This document shows, piece by piece, positions 18,565 to 26,688 of a stretch of DNA of 64,000 bases. Source of the stretch: Mesonia phycicola (GTDB lineage Bacteria; Bacteroidota; Bacteroidia; Flavobacteriales; Flavobacteriaceae). The stretch spans positions 1-64,000 of the forward strand of contig NZ_FQYY01000005.1 of assembly GCF_900141885.1 (NCBI RefSeq), written 5' to 3'. The translations under genes and the position numbers were made by a program. A model generated the notes under the pieces. It searched no databases. It saw only the letters and a program-made list of their open reading frames with translations, and was not told the origin of the DNA. Position 1 is the stretch's first letter, and each line of letters opens with the position of its first letter.

Positions 18565-19305
18565 ATGAGCTTTTTTAGAAAAATTTTAATCACATTATGG
18601 CGAGTATGGTTTTACATACTTATGGCTGTGCCTATAATTATTATGTTTCCGTTATTGCTATTGTTTACGGCAAAAGAGAAATATTATCCGCAGTTTTTCT
18701 ATTTAGCTAGATTTTGGGCAAAAATTATTTTATACGGAATGGGCTTTTACCCTAAGGTGAAAAAGCTACAAATACCTGATAGAAATAAAAGCTATATGTT
18801 TATAGCAAACCATACTTCTATGACGGATATTATGTTGATGCTACTTATTATTAAAAATCCGTTTGTTTTTGTGGGAAAAAAAGAGCTTTCTAAAATTCCT
18901 ATTTTCGGATTTTTCTATAAACGTACTTGCATTTTGGTAGATAGAGCAAATGTAAAAAGCAGAAAAGAAGTTTTTGAACAAGCGCAAAGAAGATTAAACC
19001 AAGGAGTGAGTATTTGTATTTTTCCGGAAGGAGGAGTGCCAGACGATGAGTCTGTTTTATTAGATAATTTTAAAGATGGAGCTTTTAGATTAGCTATAAC
19101 TCATCAAATACCTATTGTACCATTGGTTTTTTACGATAATAAACAACGATTTTCTTATACTTTTATGAGTGGTAGCTTAGGAATAATGCGAGCTAAAATT
19201 TTACCTTTTGTATCTACCAAAAATTTAGAACAACAAGATAAACGAAAACTAAAAGAAGAAATTAGGCAATCTCTATTAAAAGAGTTATTAGAAAATAAAC
19301 TTTAA
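18565..19305 (+). CDS. plsC: 1-acyl-sn-glycerol-3-phosphate acyltransferase (PlsC family)
   Basis: Acylates lysophosphatidic acid to phosphatidic acid at the inner membrane. The 246-residue protein has an N-terminal hydrophobic helix (about 10-35), the catalytic H83-x4-D88 motif (NHTSMTD) and the substrate-binding FPEGG segment. Related acyltransferases act on ornithine lipids or other acceptors, so the exact acceptor is inferred. It is divergent from trpS and convergent with the barrel-protein gene at 19326, with only 20 bases between them and no visible terminator. Confidence 0.88.
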   Translation: MSFFRKILITLWRVWFYILMAVPIIIMFPLLLLFTAKEKYYPQFFYLARFWAKIILYGMGFYPKVKKLQIPDRNKSYMFIANHTSMTDIMLMLLIIKNPFVFVGKKELSKIPIFGFFYKRTCILVDRANVKSRKEVFEQAQRRLNQGVSICIFPEGGVPDDESVLLDNFKDGAFRLAITHQIPIVPLVFYDNKQRFSYTFMSGSLGIMRAKILPFVSTKNLEQQDKRKLKEEIRQSLLKELLENKL

Positions 19306-19325
19306 ATTTTCACAGCGTTTTTATT

Positions 19326-20954
19326 CTAAAATTTAAAACTAAACCCAGTATACACACCAAAGAAATAAGGCTTAAAATTGTTAATGTTATTATTATAGGT
19401 GTTAAGTTGATATTTAAAAGTAGGCTCTAAATTTAAATCGAAACTTTTACTTAAACTATAATCAAAACCTAGCCCAACGTTAGTGGTAAAACTTACCTTA
19501 TTAAGGTTGTTAGCTTCACCTAAAGATAAATGACTGTCTTGAGAATTTATATAAACATCGTTATCGTTTAAAAACAGGGTACTTGCTCCTCCAATTATAT
19601 TCACGCCAAAACGTTTGTCTATTAAAGCGTACTCAATTTCAACAGGTACTTCTAAATATCCTAATTGTTGGTTTAAAGCTCCTTCAGTAAAAGATGAATT
19701 TGTACTTCTGTCAAACTCACCACTGCTTATAGTTGTTGGTTTTGGTGAGCTATTATCAAGACTAATTATTTCAATTGTCTCGTTAGAAGGTGTAGTAGTA
19801 ATACCCTCTAATTGTATAGAGTTAACTCCTGCAGAATAAGCAATATTGTTTACATTATAGCTCATGTTAACTTTACTAACACCAGATCTTACTTTAAATT
19901 TTTCTGAAATTGCATAAGCAAAATTCACCCCGTAAGCCATAGTGATATTACTCTCACTAGAGTTGCTAGCAAGGCTTTTATCTATATTGTTACCTCCGTT
20001 TAAGCTACTGTAATAGATAGGAGAAACATTTGGTTTTATTAACCATTTAGATAAGTTTGTTTCCTCATTATCATCATCATTTTTATTGAGCTTTTCTTCT
20101 TCAATTTTTTTAGCTTCTTCTACCAGAGATTTTTTTTGATTTAATTCTTCTTCTAAAATTTCTTCACTATTGAGCTTTTCTTCTGAATTATTTTTTTCTA
20201 CAGAAACAATTGCAGAGTTGTCTTTACTTGAAGTTGAATTATTTTTATTTTCTTCTGTTGAAATCTGATTGTTTTTACCAAAAATTTTCTCTTTTTTATT
20301 TACAGATTCTGCAACTAACGATTTATTTGTGTTGCTTGTATTTATTTCTTCATTTTGTTTTTTGTTTACAGCAAGCTTCGTTGCAGAAGAAGATTTTTTA
20401 TTGGTGTGATTTAAACTTTCTGAAGTAGATATGCTTGAGTTTTTAGGCGAAGAAACAAGTTTGCCTGTAGAGGTTGAGTTCGCTTTTAGTGCAGGTTTTT
20501 TATCACTACTAACTAAAGATTTTGCATTGTTGTTAGTGATAGAAGGCGTATTTTTTTCTGAATTTAAAGTATTGTTTTTTATAATAGGCGTTGTTGTGTT
20601 TTCTTCATTTACATAAGATTTATTAGTATTTATACCATCTATGGGGTTATTTTCTGTATTGGTAAATGGTTTATCTGCTTTTTTTATGTTTTTAGGAGAA
20701 ATGGTAGTATTCTCTTTTGTATTTACCACCTTGGTATTATTGTTTGTAGGCAAAATAAAATTTGCCGCTAAAAATATAATAGCCAATACAGCTGCAACTC
20801 CAGCAGCTTTATACCACCAAAAAGGAATGACTTTTTTGTCTTTCTTTTTTTGTAATTCTTGCTCTATATTTTTCCAGACATGGTTTTTGGGAGCAGCTTC
20901 AAAATCTTTGAAACTTTCCTGAAAGAGTCTGTCTATTTTTTTCTTTTCTTTCAT
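19326..20954 (-). CDS. Putative anti-sigma-like/outer-membrane barrel hybrid
   Basis: A 542-residue protein of unusual layout. Residues 1-46 are charged and helical (FQESFKDFEAAPKNHVWKNI), like the cytoplasmic tail of proteins encoded beside ECF sigma factors. Residues 48-68 form one transmembrane helix. Residues 70-300 are a low-complexity linker rich in Lys, Asn, Ser, Thr and later Glu. Residues about 301-542 read as an outer-membrane beta-barrel ending in phenylalanine (YTGFSFKF). The start overlaps the end of the sigma-factor gene by four bases. It could therefore reach from cytoplasm to outer membrane and control the sigma factor. The anti-sigma role is inferred from position and layout only. 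Confidence 0.8.
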   Translation of the reverse strand: MKEKKKIDRLFQESFKDFEAAPKNHVWKNIEQELQKKKDKKVIPFWWYKAAGVAAVLAIIFLAANFILPTNNNTKVVNTKENTTISPKNIKKADKPFTNTENNPIDGINTNKSYVNEENTTTPIIKNNTLNSEKNTPSITNNNAKSLVSSDKKPALKANSTSTGKLVSSPKNSSISTSESLNHTNKKSSSATKLAVNKKQNEEINTSNTNKSLVAESVNKKEKIFGKNNQISTEENKNNSTSSKDNSAIVSVEKNNSEEKLNSEEILEEELNQKKSLVEEAKKIEEEKLNKNDDDNEETNLSKWLIKPNVSPIYYSSLNGGNNIDKSLASNSSESNITMAYGVNFAYAISEKFKVRSGVSKVNMSYNVNNIAYSAGVNSIQLEGITTTPSNETIEIISLDNSSPKPTTISSGEFDRSTNSSFTEGALNQQLGYLEVPVEIEYALIDKRFGVNIIGGASTLFLNDNDVYINSQDSHLSLGEANNLNKVSFTTNVGLGFDYSLSKSFDLNLEPTFKYQLNTYNNNINNFKPYFFGVYTGFSFKF

Positions 20955-21496
20955 TGCGCTGTACTTGCGTTATTTTTATTAGAATGTTCTTCTACTTTTA
21001 CTTTCAAGATTTGCCTAGCTCTTGCTAAATTAGATTTTGAAGTACCCACAGTAATTTTCATCATCTCTGCAATTTCTTTGTGAGAAAATCCATCTAAAGC
21101 ATATAAATTAAACACCATTCTGTATCTATCTGGTAAATCTTGAATAATTTGTAGTAAAAAAGGAAGAGGTATTTGTTCTTCATCTATTTCGATGTCAGGC
21201 TCTTCTAAAGCTTGTTCGTCTATTATTTGAAATACATTTTGTTTTCTATAGCGTTGTAAAGAAGTATTAATAACAATACGTTTCATCCAACCTTCAAAAG
21301 ATCCTGTATTTTTGTATTGTTCTATTTTTTTAAAAATAGTTAAAAAAGCATCTTGTAAGTTATCTTCTGCTTCTTGGTAATTTCGAGAATATTTTAGGCT
21401 AACCGCAAAGAGTTTATTAGCGTATAGCTTATAAAGTTGCTCTTGCGATTTTAAATCTTGCTTTTTGCACTTTTGTATAAGTTGCTCAATACTCAA
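20951..21496 (-). CDS. ECF-family RNA polymerase sigma factor
   Basis: A 181-residue sigma-70-family factor with regions 2 and 4 only. Region 2 spans about residues 20-95 (LYANKLFAVSLKYSRNYQEA, then EDNLQDAFLTIFKKI) and region 4 about 115-170, including the helix-turn-helix DGFSHKEIAEMMKITVGTSK. It directs polymerase to a private set of promoters in response to envelope signals. Its stop overlaps the start of the membrane/barrel hybrid gene by four bases, so the two are translationally coupled. Promoter targets are not evident here. Confidence 0.93.
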   Translation of the reverse strand: MSIEQLIQKCKKQDLKSQEQLYKLYANKLFAVSLKYSRNYQEAEDNLQDAFLTIFKKIEQYKNTGSFEGWMKRIVINTSLQRYRKQNVFQIIDEQALEEPDIEIDEEQIPLPFLLQIIQDLPDRYRMVFNLYALDGFSHKEIAEMMKITVGTSKSNLARARQILKVKVEEHSNKNNASTAQ

Positions 21497-21509
21497 TTTA
21501 TACGTCTAA

Positions 21510-21932
21510 TTAGTTTACCCTAACAGGTATTTCTTTAATTAAATAAATATACTCCCCTACATCATCTATTCCTTGCCAAAATTTAAAAATATAATTGTCT
21601 TCTCTTAAAACTTCAAAAGGTAAAGTTTCAGACTCTATTTCTTCTTCTAGAGTTGTACAGTCGGTGTTTTCGTCGAAATAAACACTATTTACAACTGCTA
21701 TTACTCTAGTGTTTCCCTCTTGATTGTAATCAAAACCACTAAAAGTATGGCAAGTGGAAGGTTTTATATAAGAGATTTCAAAATCATATTGTTCTCCGTA
21801 ATCTAATGTATCAGGGATATTTACATTATTTACAGGAACCAATTCATAAGACAGATATTCTGTATCATTATCATCTAAATTACAACTTACTGCAATAATT
21901 GTTATTAAGATATATAATAAATATTTTTTCAT
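21510..21932 (-). CDS. Small lipoprotein of unknown function
   Basis: A 140-residue protein with a lipoprotein signal (MKKYLLYILITIIAVSC, lipobox AVSC, Cys17). Mature protein is acidic with three further cysteines (CHTFSGFDY, DCTTLEEE), possibly disulfide-bonded. No known domain is recognised. It lies 13 bases upstream of the ECF sigma-factor gene on the same strand, so it probably heads the transcript and could act with the sigma/barrel pair, for example as a sensor. This link is inferred from position only. Confidence 0.75.
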   Translation of the reverse strand: MKKYLLYILITIIAVSCNLDDNDTEYLSYELVPVNNVNIPDTLDYGEQYDFEISYIKPSTCHTFSGFDYNQEGNTRVIAVVNSVYFDENTDCTTLEEEIESETLPFEVLREDNYIFKFWQGIDDVGEYIYLIKEIPVRVN

Positions 21933-22013
21933 TTTTAATAATTAATTTAAAACTAAACTTAGTGGGGATGTGTTAATTAGATACAATTAAATGTAAATGG
22001 TTGCGTCTTAAAC

Positions 22014-22043
22014 AAAAAAAAACCTGCGAAAGCAGGTTTTTTT
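22014..22043. terminator. recA terminator
   Basis: AACCTGC-GAAA-GCAGGTT hairpin with a GNRA-like tetraloop, flanked by seven A on one side and seven T on the other. It lies downstream of recA and upstream of the lipoprotein-sigma transcript, both on the minus strand. Confidence 0.93.
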
Positions 22044-22063
22044 ATTAAAAATTTATTTTACGT

Positions 22064-23077
22064 TTAAGATTTTGCTAATTTAATAGCATCTGTAATCTTA
22101 GTTTCTAGTTCTTCCATTAATTCTGGATTGTCTTTTAGTAGAGTTTTTACAGCATCTCTACCTTGCCCTAATTTAGTGTCTTCATAACTAAACCAAGATC
22201 CGCTCTTCTTTACAATCTCATAGTCTACACCTATGTCTATAATTTCACCTACTTTAGAAACCCCTTCACCATACATAATATCAAATTCTGCAGTTTTAAA
22301 AGGCGGAGCAACTTTGTTTTTTACAACTTTTACACGGGTTTTGTTACCCATAACATCGCTGTTACTATTTTTAATTTGCGTAGATCTTCTAATATCTAAT
22401 CTAACAGAAGCGTAAAATTTAAGTGCGTTACCACCAGTAGTGGTTTCTGGATTTCCAAACATTACTCCAATTTTTTCTCTTAATTGGTTAATAAAAATCA
22501 CAGTACAATTAGTCTTGCTAATAGAAGCGGTAAGTTTTCTTAATGCTTGAGACATTAATCTAGCGTGAAGTCCCATTTTAGAGTCTCCCATTTCTCCCTC
22601 AATTTCACTTTTAGGAGTTAATGCAGCAACAGAATCTACTACTATAATATCTATTGCCCCAGAACGTATAAGGTTATCTGCAATTTCTAAAGCTTGCTCT
22701 CCGTGATCTGGTTGAGAGATTATTAAATTTTCAATATCTACTCCTAGCTTTTCAGCATAAAAACGATCAAAAGCATGCTCTGCATCAATAAATGCAGCAA
22801 TACCTCCAGCTTTTTGTGCTTCTGCAATAGCATGAAGTGTTAATGTAGTTTTACCAGAAGATTCTGGACCGTAAATTTCTATTACTCTACCTCTTGGGTA
22901 ACCGCCTACACCTAACGCTAAATCTAAACCAAGTGATCCAGATGATATTGCATCTACATCTTGCACTGCTTGATCACTCATTTTCATCACAGTACCCTTA
23001 CCGTAAGTCTTGTCTAATTTATCTAGCGTTAATTTTAACGCCTTTAATTTAGCTTCTTTCTCGTTGTCTTTACTCAT
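22064..23077 (-). CDS. recA: Recombinase RecA
   Basis: Forms filaments on single-stranded DNA for homologous recombination and SOS induction. The 337-residue protein has Walker A GPESSGKT (70-77), Walker [11 protein letters not shown], loop L1 near [16 protein letters not shown] and loop L2 at [17 protein letters not shown]. The length is normal. Monocistronic: a terminator lies directly downstream. No LexA-type box could be named with confidence in its upstream region. Confidence 0.99.
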   Translation of the reverse strand: MSKDNEKEAKLKALKLTLDKLDKTYGKGTVMKMSDQAVQDVDAISSGSLGLDLALGVGGYPRGRVIEIYGPESSGKTTLTLHAIAEAQKAGGIAAFIDAEHAFDRFYAEKLGVDIENLIISQPDHGEQALEIADNLIRSGAIDIIVVDSVAALTPKSEIEGEMGDSKMGLHARLMSQALRKLTASISKTNCTVIFINQLREKIGVMFGNPETTTGGNALKFYASVRLDIRRSTQIKNSNSDVMGNKTRVKVVKNKVAPPFKTAEFDIMYGEGVSKVGEIIDIGVDYEIVKKSGSWFSYEDTKLGQGRDAVKTLLKDNPELMEELETKITDAIKLAKS

Positions 23078-23239
23078 ATCTTTAAAAGGCTTTCTTATTT
23101 CATTTGAAGAAATGCTAAAATACTACAAGTTTTTGTGATTTTGATTGGTCACGCAACCTTTTTTGTTTTTTTACATCTTCTTTATAGAAAGGATAATTTC
23201 ATGAAATATCTTAAGCAAAATATTATTTTAAATTCTATG

Positions 23240-23386
23240 AGCTCTACAATTACAGTAACTTACACTTGTAATTGTAAGCTTGACGGCGGTTAGCGTTATT
23301 GTTTTTTGAAGTAAAATTTAAAAAAATTAATAACGAATTAGCCGTTCGAAAAAATGCCTGAAAAAACTATTTTTCAGGCATTTTTT
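23240..23386 (+). ncRNA. Candidate structured small RNA ending in a terminator
   Basis: Three consecutive hairpins. The first has arms AGCT-C-TACAATTACA (23240-23254) and TGTAATTGTA-AGCT (23267-23280), 14 pairs with one bulge. The second pairs ACGGC...CGTTATT (23283-23300) with AATAACG...GCCGT (23329-23345) around an internal loop. The third is a strong terminator (23349-23386). A terminator upstream of trhO, facing away from recA, implies a short transcript ends here. No promoter box was found, and part of the second stem recalls the interspersed repeats (GCGTTA), so a repeat remnant is an alternative. Confidence 0.35.
23349..23386 (+). terminator. Strong terminator upstream of trhO
   Basis: AAAAAATGCCTGAAAAA and TTTTTCAGGCATTTTTT form a 17-base perfect stem around ACTA. 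It lies between recA and trhO, which diverge, so it has no obvious coding gene to terminate. Confidence 0.88.
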
Positions 23387-23399
23387 GTAGATAATGCTT

Positions 23400-23407
23400 T
23401 ATATTTG
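23400..23407 (+). promoter_or_regulatory. -7 box of trhO
   Basis: TATATTTG fits TAnnTTTG and lies 37 bases before the trhO ATG. The -33 element is not clear; the expected position falls in the preceding terminator stem. Confidence 0.45.
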
Positions 23408-23444
23408 CAGCTTAACTTTTGTTTAACTTATAAATTAGTATAGC

Positions 23445-24476
23445 ATGCAACTGTACAACAAATTAAGTGCAAAAGAAAGAGAAGCACTCTTAGAAGAAGC
23501 CGGGGAAGATAGGCTTACCATCTCTTTCTATCAATATGCCAAAATAGGAAATCCAGAACTTTTTAGAAATCATTTATTTGTTGCTTGGGATCAACTAGAT
23601 GTTTTAGGAAGAATTTATGTTGCCCACGAGGGGATTAATGCACAACTCTCTGTGCCAGCAAAAAAGTTTAATGATTTTAAAGAGTTTTTAGACGGCATAT
23701 ACTTTTTAAAAGATATAAGACTAAATATTGCAATAGAGCAAGATTTAAAATCTTTTTTAAAGCTGAAAGTGAAAGTAAGATCTAAAATTTTAGCAGACGG
23801 TTTAAACGATAAGAGTTTTGATGTTACTAAAAAAGGAGAGCACGTTAATGCAGAGAAATTTAATGAGCTTATTAGTGACCCAAATACCATATTGGTAGAT
23901 ATGCGTAACCATTATGAAAGTGAAATAGGTCATTTTCAAGGTGCAATTACTCCAGATGTAGATACTTTTAGAGATTCTTTAGATATTATAGAAGAAGATT
24001 TACAAGAACATAAAGAAGATAAAAACCTAGTAATGTACTGTACAGGTGGTATTAGATGTGAAAAAGCTAGTGCTTATTACAAACATAAAGGGTTTAAAAA
24101 TGTTTTTCAGCTTGAAGGGGGTATTATAGAATATACACGACAAGTAAAAGAAAAAGAGCTAGAGAATAAATTTATTGGTAAAAATTTTGTTTTTGATCAT
24201 CGTAGAGCAGAGCGTATCTCAGATGATGTAATTGCCCAATGTCACCAATGCGGTAAGTCCTGTGATGTACACGTAAATTGTGCTAATGAAGCTTGTCATT
24301 TATTATTTATTCAGTGTAAAGAATGTGCCGCTAAGATGGATAATTGTTGTTCAGATAATTGTAAAGAAATAAATGCTTTACCATACGAAGAACAAAAAGC
24401 ACTTAGAAAAGGAAAAAAGAATAGCAATAAGATTTTTAAAAAAGGAAGATCTGAAGTTTTAAAATTTAAACAATAA
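23445..24476 (+). CDS. trhO: tRNA uridine 5-hydroxylase TrhO, rhodanese family
   Basis: Hydroxylates uridine 34 of certain tRNAs to 5-hydroxyuridine using oxygen. The 343-residue protein has an N-terminal acylphosphatase-like part (SFYQYAKIGNPELFR...), a central rhodanese domain with the loop YCTGGIRCEKA, and a C-terminal cysteine-rich segment (CHQCGKSC, CKECAAK, CCSDNC) that could bind metal. This is the YceA/TrhO arrangement. A small membrane-protein gene follows after eight bases. Confidence 0.93.
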   Translation: MQLYNKLSAKEREALLEEAGEDRLTISFYQYAKIGNPELFRNHLFVAWDQLDVLGRIYVAHEGINAQLSVPAKKFNDFKEFLDGIYFLKDIRLNIAIEQDLKSFLKLKVKVRSKILADGLNDKSFDVTKKGEHVNAEKFNELISDPNTILVDMRNHYESEIGHFQGAITPDVDTFRDSLDIIEEDLQEHKEDKNLVMYCTGGIRCEKASAYYKHKGFKNVFQLEGGIIEYTRQVKEKELENKFIGKNFVFDHRRAERISDDVIAQCHQCGKSCDVHVNCANEACHLLFIQCKECAAKMDNCCSDNCKEINALPYEEQKALRKGKKNSNKIFKKGRSEVLKFKQ

Positions 24477-24484
24477 CTAGCAAG

Positions 24485-24832
24485 TTGATAAGCTCAGAAA
24501 ACATATCAAGTAGACAAAAAAGTCAAATAAGACTACTCGCCTTTATGGTGGGTAGTTTTATTTTGCTACTTGCTTTTTTAAATCTAGCAGTTTTGTTTTA
24601 TAAGTTTGATAACTTAGGCTCTTTTTATGAAACTAAACAAAGCTATTTAAATCACTTCCCTTTTTTTTTAAGAAACCCTTATATTATAAATGCAATAGCG
24701 TTAACAGGTTTAGTATTTGCTATGTTTTTCTTCAGACTTTCTGCAAAGCAAGATGAACTTAGATTTTTAAGTATTATAGGTATTATGGGTAATATTATTT
24801 TTATAGGAGCCAGTGTTTGGGTGATGTTATAA
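24485..24832 (+). CDS. Small three-helix membrane protein
   Basis: A 115-residue inner-membrane protein with three predicted helices at about 17-40 (LLAFMVGSFILLLAFLNLAV), 60-80 (IINAIALTGLVFAMFFF) and 93-115 (FLSIIGIMGNIIFIGASVWV). The proposed start is TTG at 24485, which keeps a hydrophilic 16-residue lead; the first ATG (24545) would begin inside the first helix. It is eight bases downstream of trhO and probably cotranscribed. No family recognised. Confidence 0.65.
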   Translation: MISSENISSRQKSQIRLLAFMVGSFILLLAFLNLAVLFYKFDNLGSFYETKQSYLNHFPFFLRNPYIINAIALTGLVFAMFFFRLSAKQDELRFLSIIGIMGNIIFIGASVWVML

Positions 24833-25013
24833 TTTTTGTAGCTAACTTTTCTAGAAAAAAAAGCATCTAAATTAGATAAATTTAGTTTTCTATCTCCCAT
24901 ACATTTTCCTTTCTCCTCACAATAAATTGGTATATTTACCCTTTAAATAAAGAATATTAATTTTTCAACACAGTAGTTTTTTTAACCTCTTGTGTTTCAA
25001 TATATATAATTTT

Positions 25014-26192
25014 ATGGCGTGTGGAAGTTGCTCGACCGGTAAAGACGGTCAGCCAAAAGGATGTAAGAGTAATGGTAATTGCGGTACAGATAGCTGCAAT
25101 AAATTAAGTGTTTTTGATTGGTTATCCAATATGTCACTTCCTGGTGGGGTAGAACCTTTTAATTACGTAGAAATTCGTTTTAAAAACGGAAGAAAACACT
25201 TTTTTAAGAATACAGAAAATTTAACGTTAAACATTGGTGATGTAGTGGCTACAGAGGCTTCTCCAGGTCATGATGTTGGAGTAATTACGTTAACAGGAGA
25301 ACTTGTAAAAGTTCAAATGAAAAAAAAGAAAGTAAAAAAAGATAGTGAAGAGGTAAAGAAAATTTACCGTAAGGCTAGCCAAAAAGATATAGATATTTGG
25401 CAAGAATGTAGAGAGAGAGAAGAAACCATGAAGGTTACTGCTCGTGAAATTGCAATTAAGCTAAAATTAAAAATGAAAATTAGCGATATTGAATTTCAAG
25501 GAGACGGTTCTAAAGCTACTTTTTACTACACAGCAGAAGATCGAGTAGATTTTAGACAATTAATTAAAGAATTTGCAAGAGAGTTTAAAACAAGAATAGA
25601 AATGCGCCAAATAGGCTTTCGTCAAGAAGCCGCTAGATTAGGTGGTATTGGTTCTTGTGGTAGAGAATTATGTTGTTCTACTTGGCTTACAGATTTTAGA
25701 TCTGTAACTACTTCTGCAGCAAGATACCAACAGTTATCTTTAAACCCGCAAAAGCTTGCAGGGCAATGTGGTAAACTAAAGTGTTGCTTAAATTATGAGT
25801 TAGACGCATATTTAGACGCTTTAAAAGCCTTCCCAAGGCAAGATGTAAAACTACAAACTCAAAAAGGAAGAGCTGTTTGCCAAAAAATAGATATTTTTAA
25901 AGGTAGTTTATGGTATGCTTACGAAGGTGAGTGGATGAACTGGCACGAGCTTACAACAGATCAAGTACAGCAAATTATAAAAGCATCTAAAGCAAAAAAA
26001 CCAGTTGCTAGTTTAGAAGAGTTTGCAGTACAGCATCAAGCAGAAGAAAGTGCAGATTTTGGAGATGTAGTTGGGCAAGATAGTTTAACTAGATTTGATA
26101 AGCCTAAAAACTCAACTCAGGCCAATAAAAAACGAAGAAGAAAGAAAAGAAATCATAAACCAAGAAGTAAAAAACCTAATAATAATGCATAA
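25014..26192 (+). CDS. ricT: RicT/PSP1-domain protein (Fe-S regulatory complex subunit)
   Basis: A 392-residue member of the PSP1/RicT family; in Bacillus, RicT works with RicA and RicF in an iron-sulfur complex that promotes RNase Y processing. The N-terminus is cysteine-rich (ACGSCSTG, GCKSNGNCGTDSC). The PSP1 domain (about 160-280) has CGRELCCSTWL and GQCGKLKCCLNYE, the four-cysteine cluster region. The C-terminus is basic and low complexity. I chose the ATG at 25014 (MACGSCS) over a longer TTG frame. Its end overlaps gldH by eight bases, an order common in flavobacteria. Confidence 0.9.
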   Translation: MACGSCSTGKDGQPKGCKSNGNCGTDSCNKLSVFDWLSNMSLPGGVEPFNYVEIRFKNGRKHFFKNTENLTLNIGDVVATEASPGHDVGVITLTGELVKVQMKKKKVKKDSEEVKKIYRKASQKDIDIWQECREREETMKVTAREIAIKLKLKMKISDIEFQGDGSKATFYYTAEDRVDFRQLIKEFAREFKTRIEMRQIGFRQEAARLGGIGSCGRELCCSTWLTDFRSVTTSAARYQQLSLNPQKLAGQCGKLKCCLNYELDAYLDALKAFPRQDVKLQTQKGRAVCQKIDIFKGSLWYAYEGEWMNWHELTTDQVQQIIKASKAKKPVASLEEFAVQHQAEESADFGDVVGQDSLTRFDKPKNSTQANKKRRRKKRNHKPRSKKPNNNA

Positions 26193-26676
26193 GTATTTAG
26201 CATTTTTTTTAGTGATAATGGTTTGTATTATCTCGTGTGACTCTAACCGCATCTATGATCAATACCAATCTATTCCTGAAAAAGGGTGGAATAAAGATTC
26301 TATTGTCAAGTTTCAAGTTAGTGGTTTAGACACAATACAACCTTATCATTTATATATTAATTTAAGAAATAATAGTCAGTATAATTACAGTAATATATTT
26401 TTAATAACAGAAATGAACTTCCCTAACGGTAAAGTAATTTCAGATACCTTAGAGTATGAAATGGCTTACCCTAACGGAGATTGGATGGGCACTGGATTTG
26501 GAGAAATAAAAGAAAGTAAACTCTGGTATAAAGCGGGAGTAAAATTTCCAGAAAAAGGCACTTACCAAATTAATATAAGACAAGCGATGCGTAAAAACGG
26601 AAAAGTAGATGGTATCGCTAATTTAAAAGGAATAACAGATATAGGTTTCAGAATAGAAAAACCTTTATCTAACTAA
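26185..26676 (+). CDS. gldH: Gliding motility lipoprotein GldH
   Basis: A 163-residue lipoprotein required for gliding in Flavobacterium johnsoniae. The signal is MHKYLAFFLVIMVCIISC (lipobox IISC, Cys18), followed by DSNRIYDQYQSIPEKGWNKD, the family signature. The ATG at 26185 is supported by the signal peptide; the frame stays open upstream only because it runs within ricT. It overlaps ricT by eight bases and is followed after 12 bases by the PBP1A gene. It is located in the envelope; its exact role is not known. Confidence 0.93.
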   Translation: MHKYLAFFLVIMVCIISCDSNRIYDQYQSIPEKGWNKDSIVKFQVSGLDTIQPYHLYINLRNNSQYNYSNIFLITEMNFPNGKVISDTLEYEMAYPNGDWMGTGFGEIKESKLWYKAGVKFPEKGTYQINIRQAMRKNGKVDGIANLKGITDIGFRIEKPLSN

Positions 26677-26688
26677 TTAGCATAACAA

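Larger units (their letters stand above)
23078..23444. other. Long intergenic region between recA and trhO
   Basis: About 370 bases between two divergent genes. The left part (23078-23235) should hold the recA promoter, but no clean TAnnTTTG was found on the minus strand. The right part holds three hairpins described separately as a candidate small RNA, then a TATATTTG box for trhO. No ORF of note. Confidence 0.6.

Noticed and set aside
20210-20922. Several hydrophobic plus-strand ORFs
   Set aside because: They are the reverse strand of the low-complexity Asn/Lys/Ser linker and membrane helix of the putative anti-sigma/barrel gene; phenylalanine- and leucine-rich artefacts.
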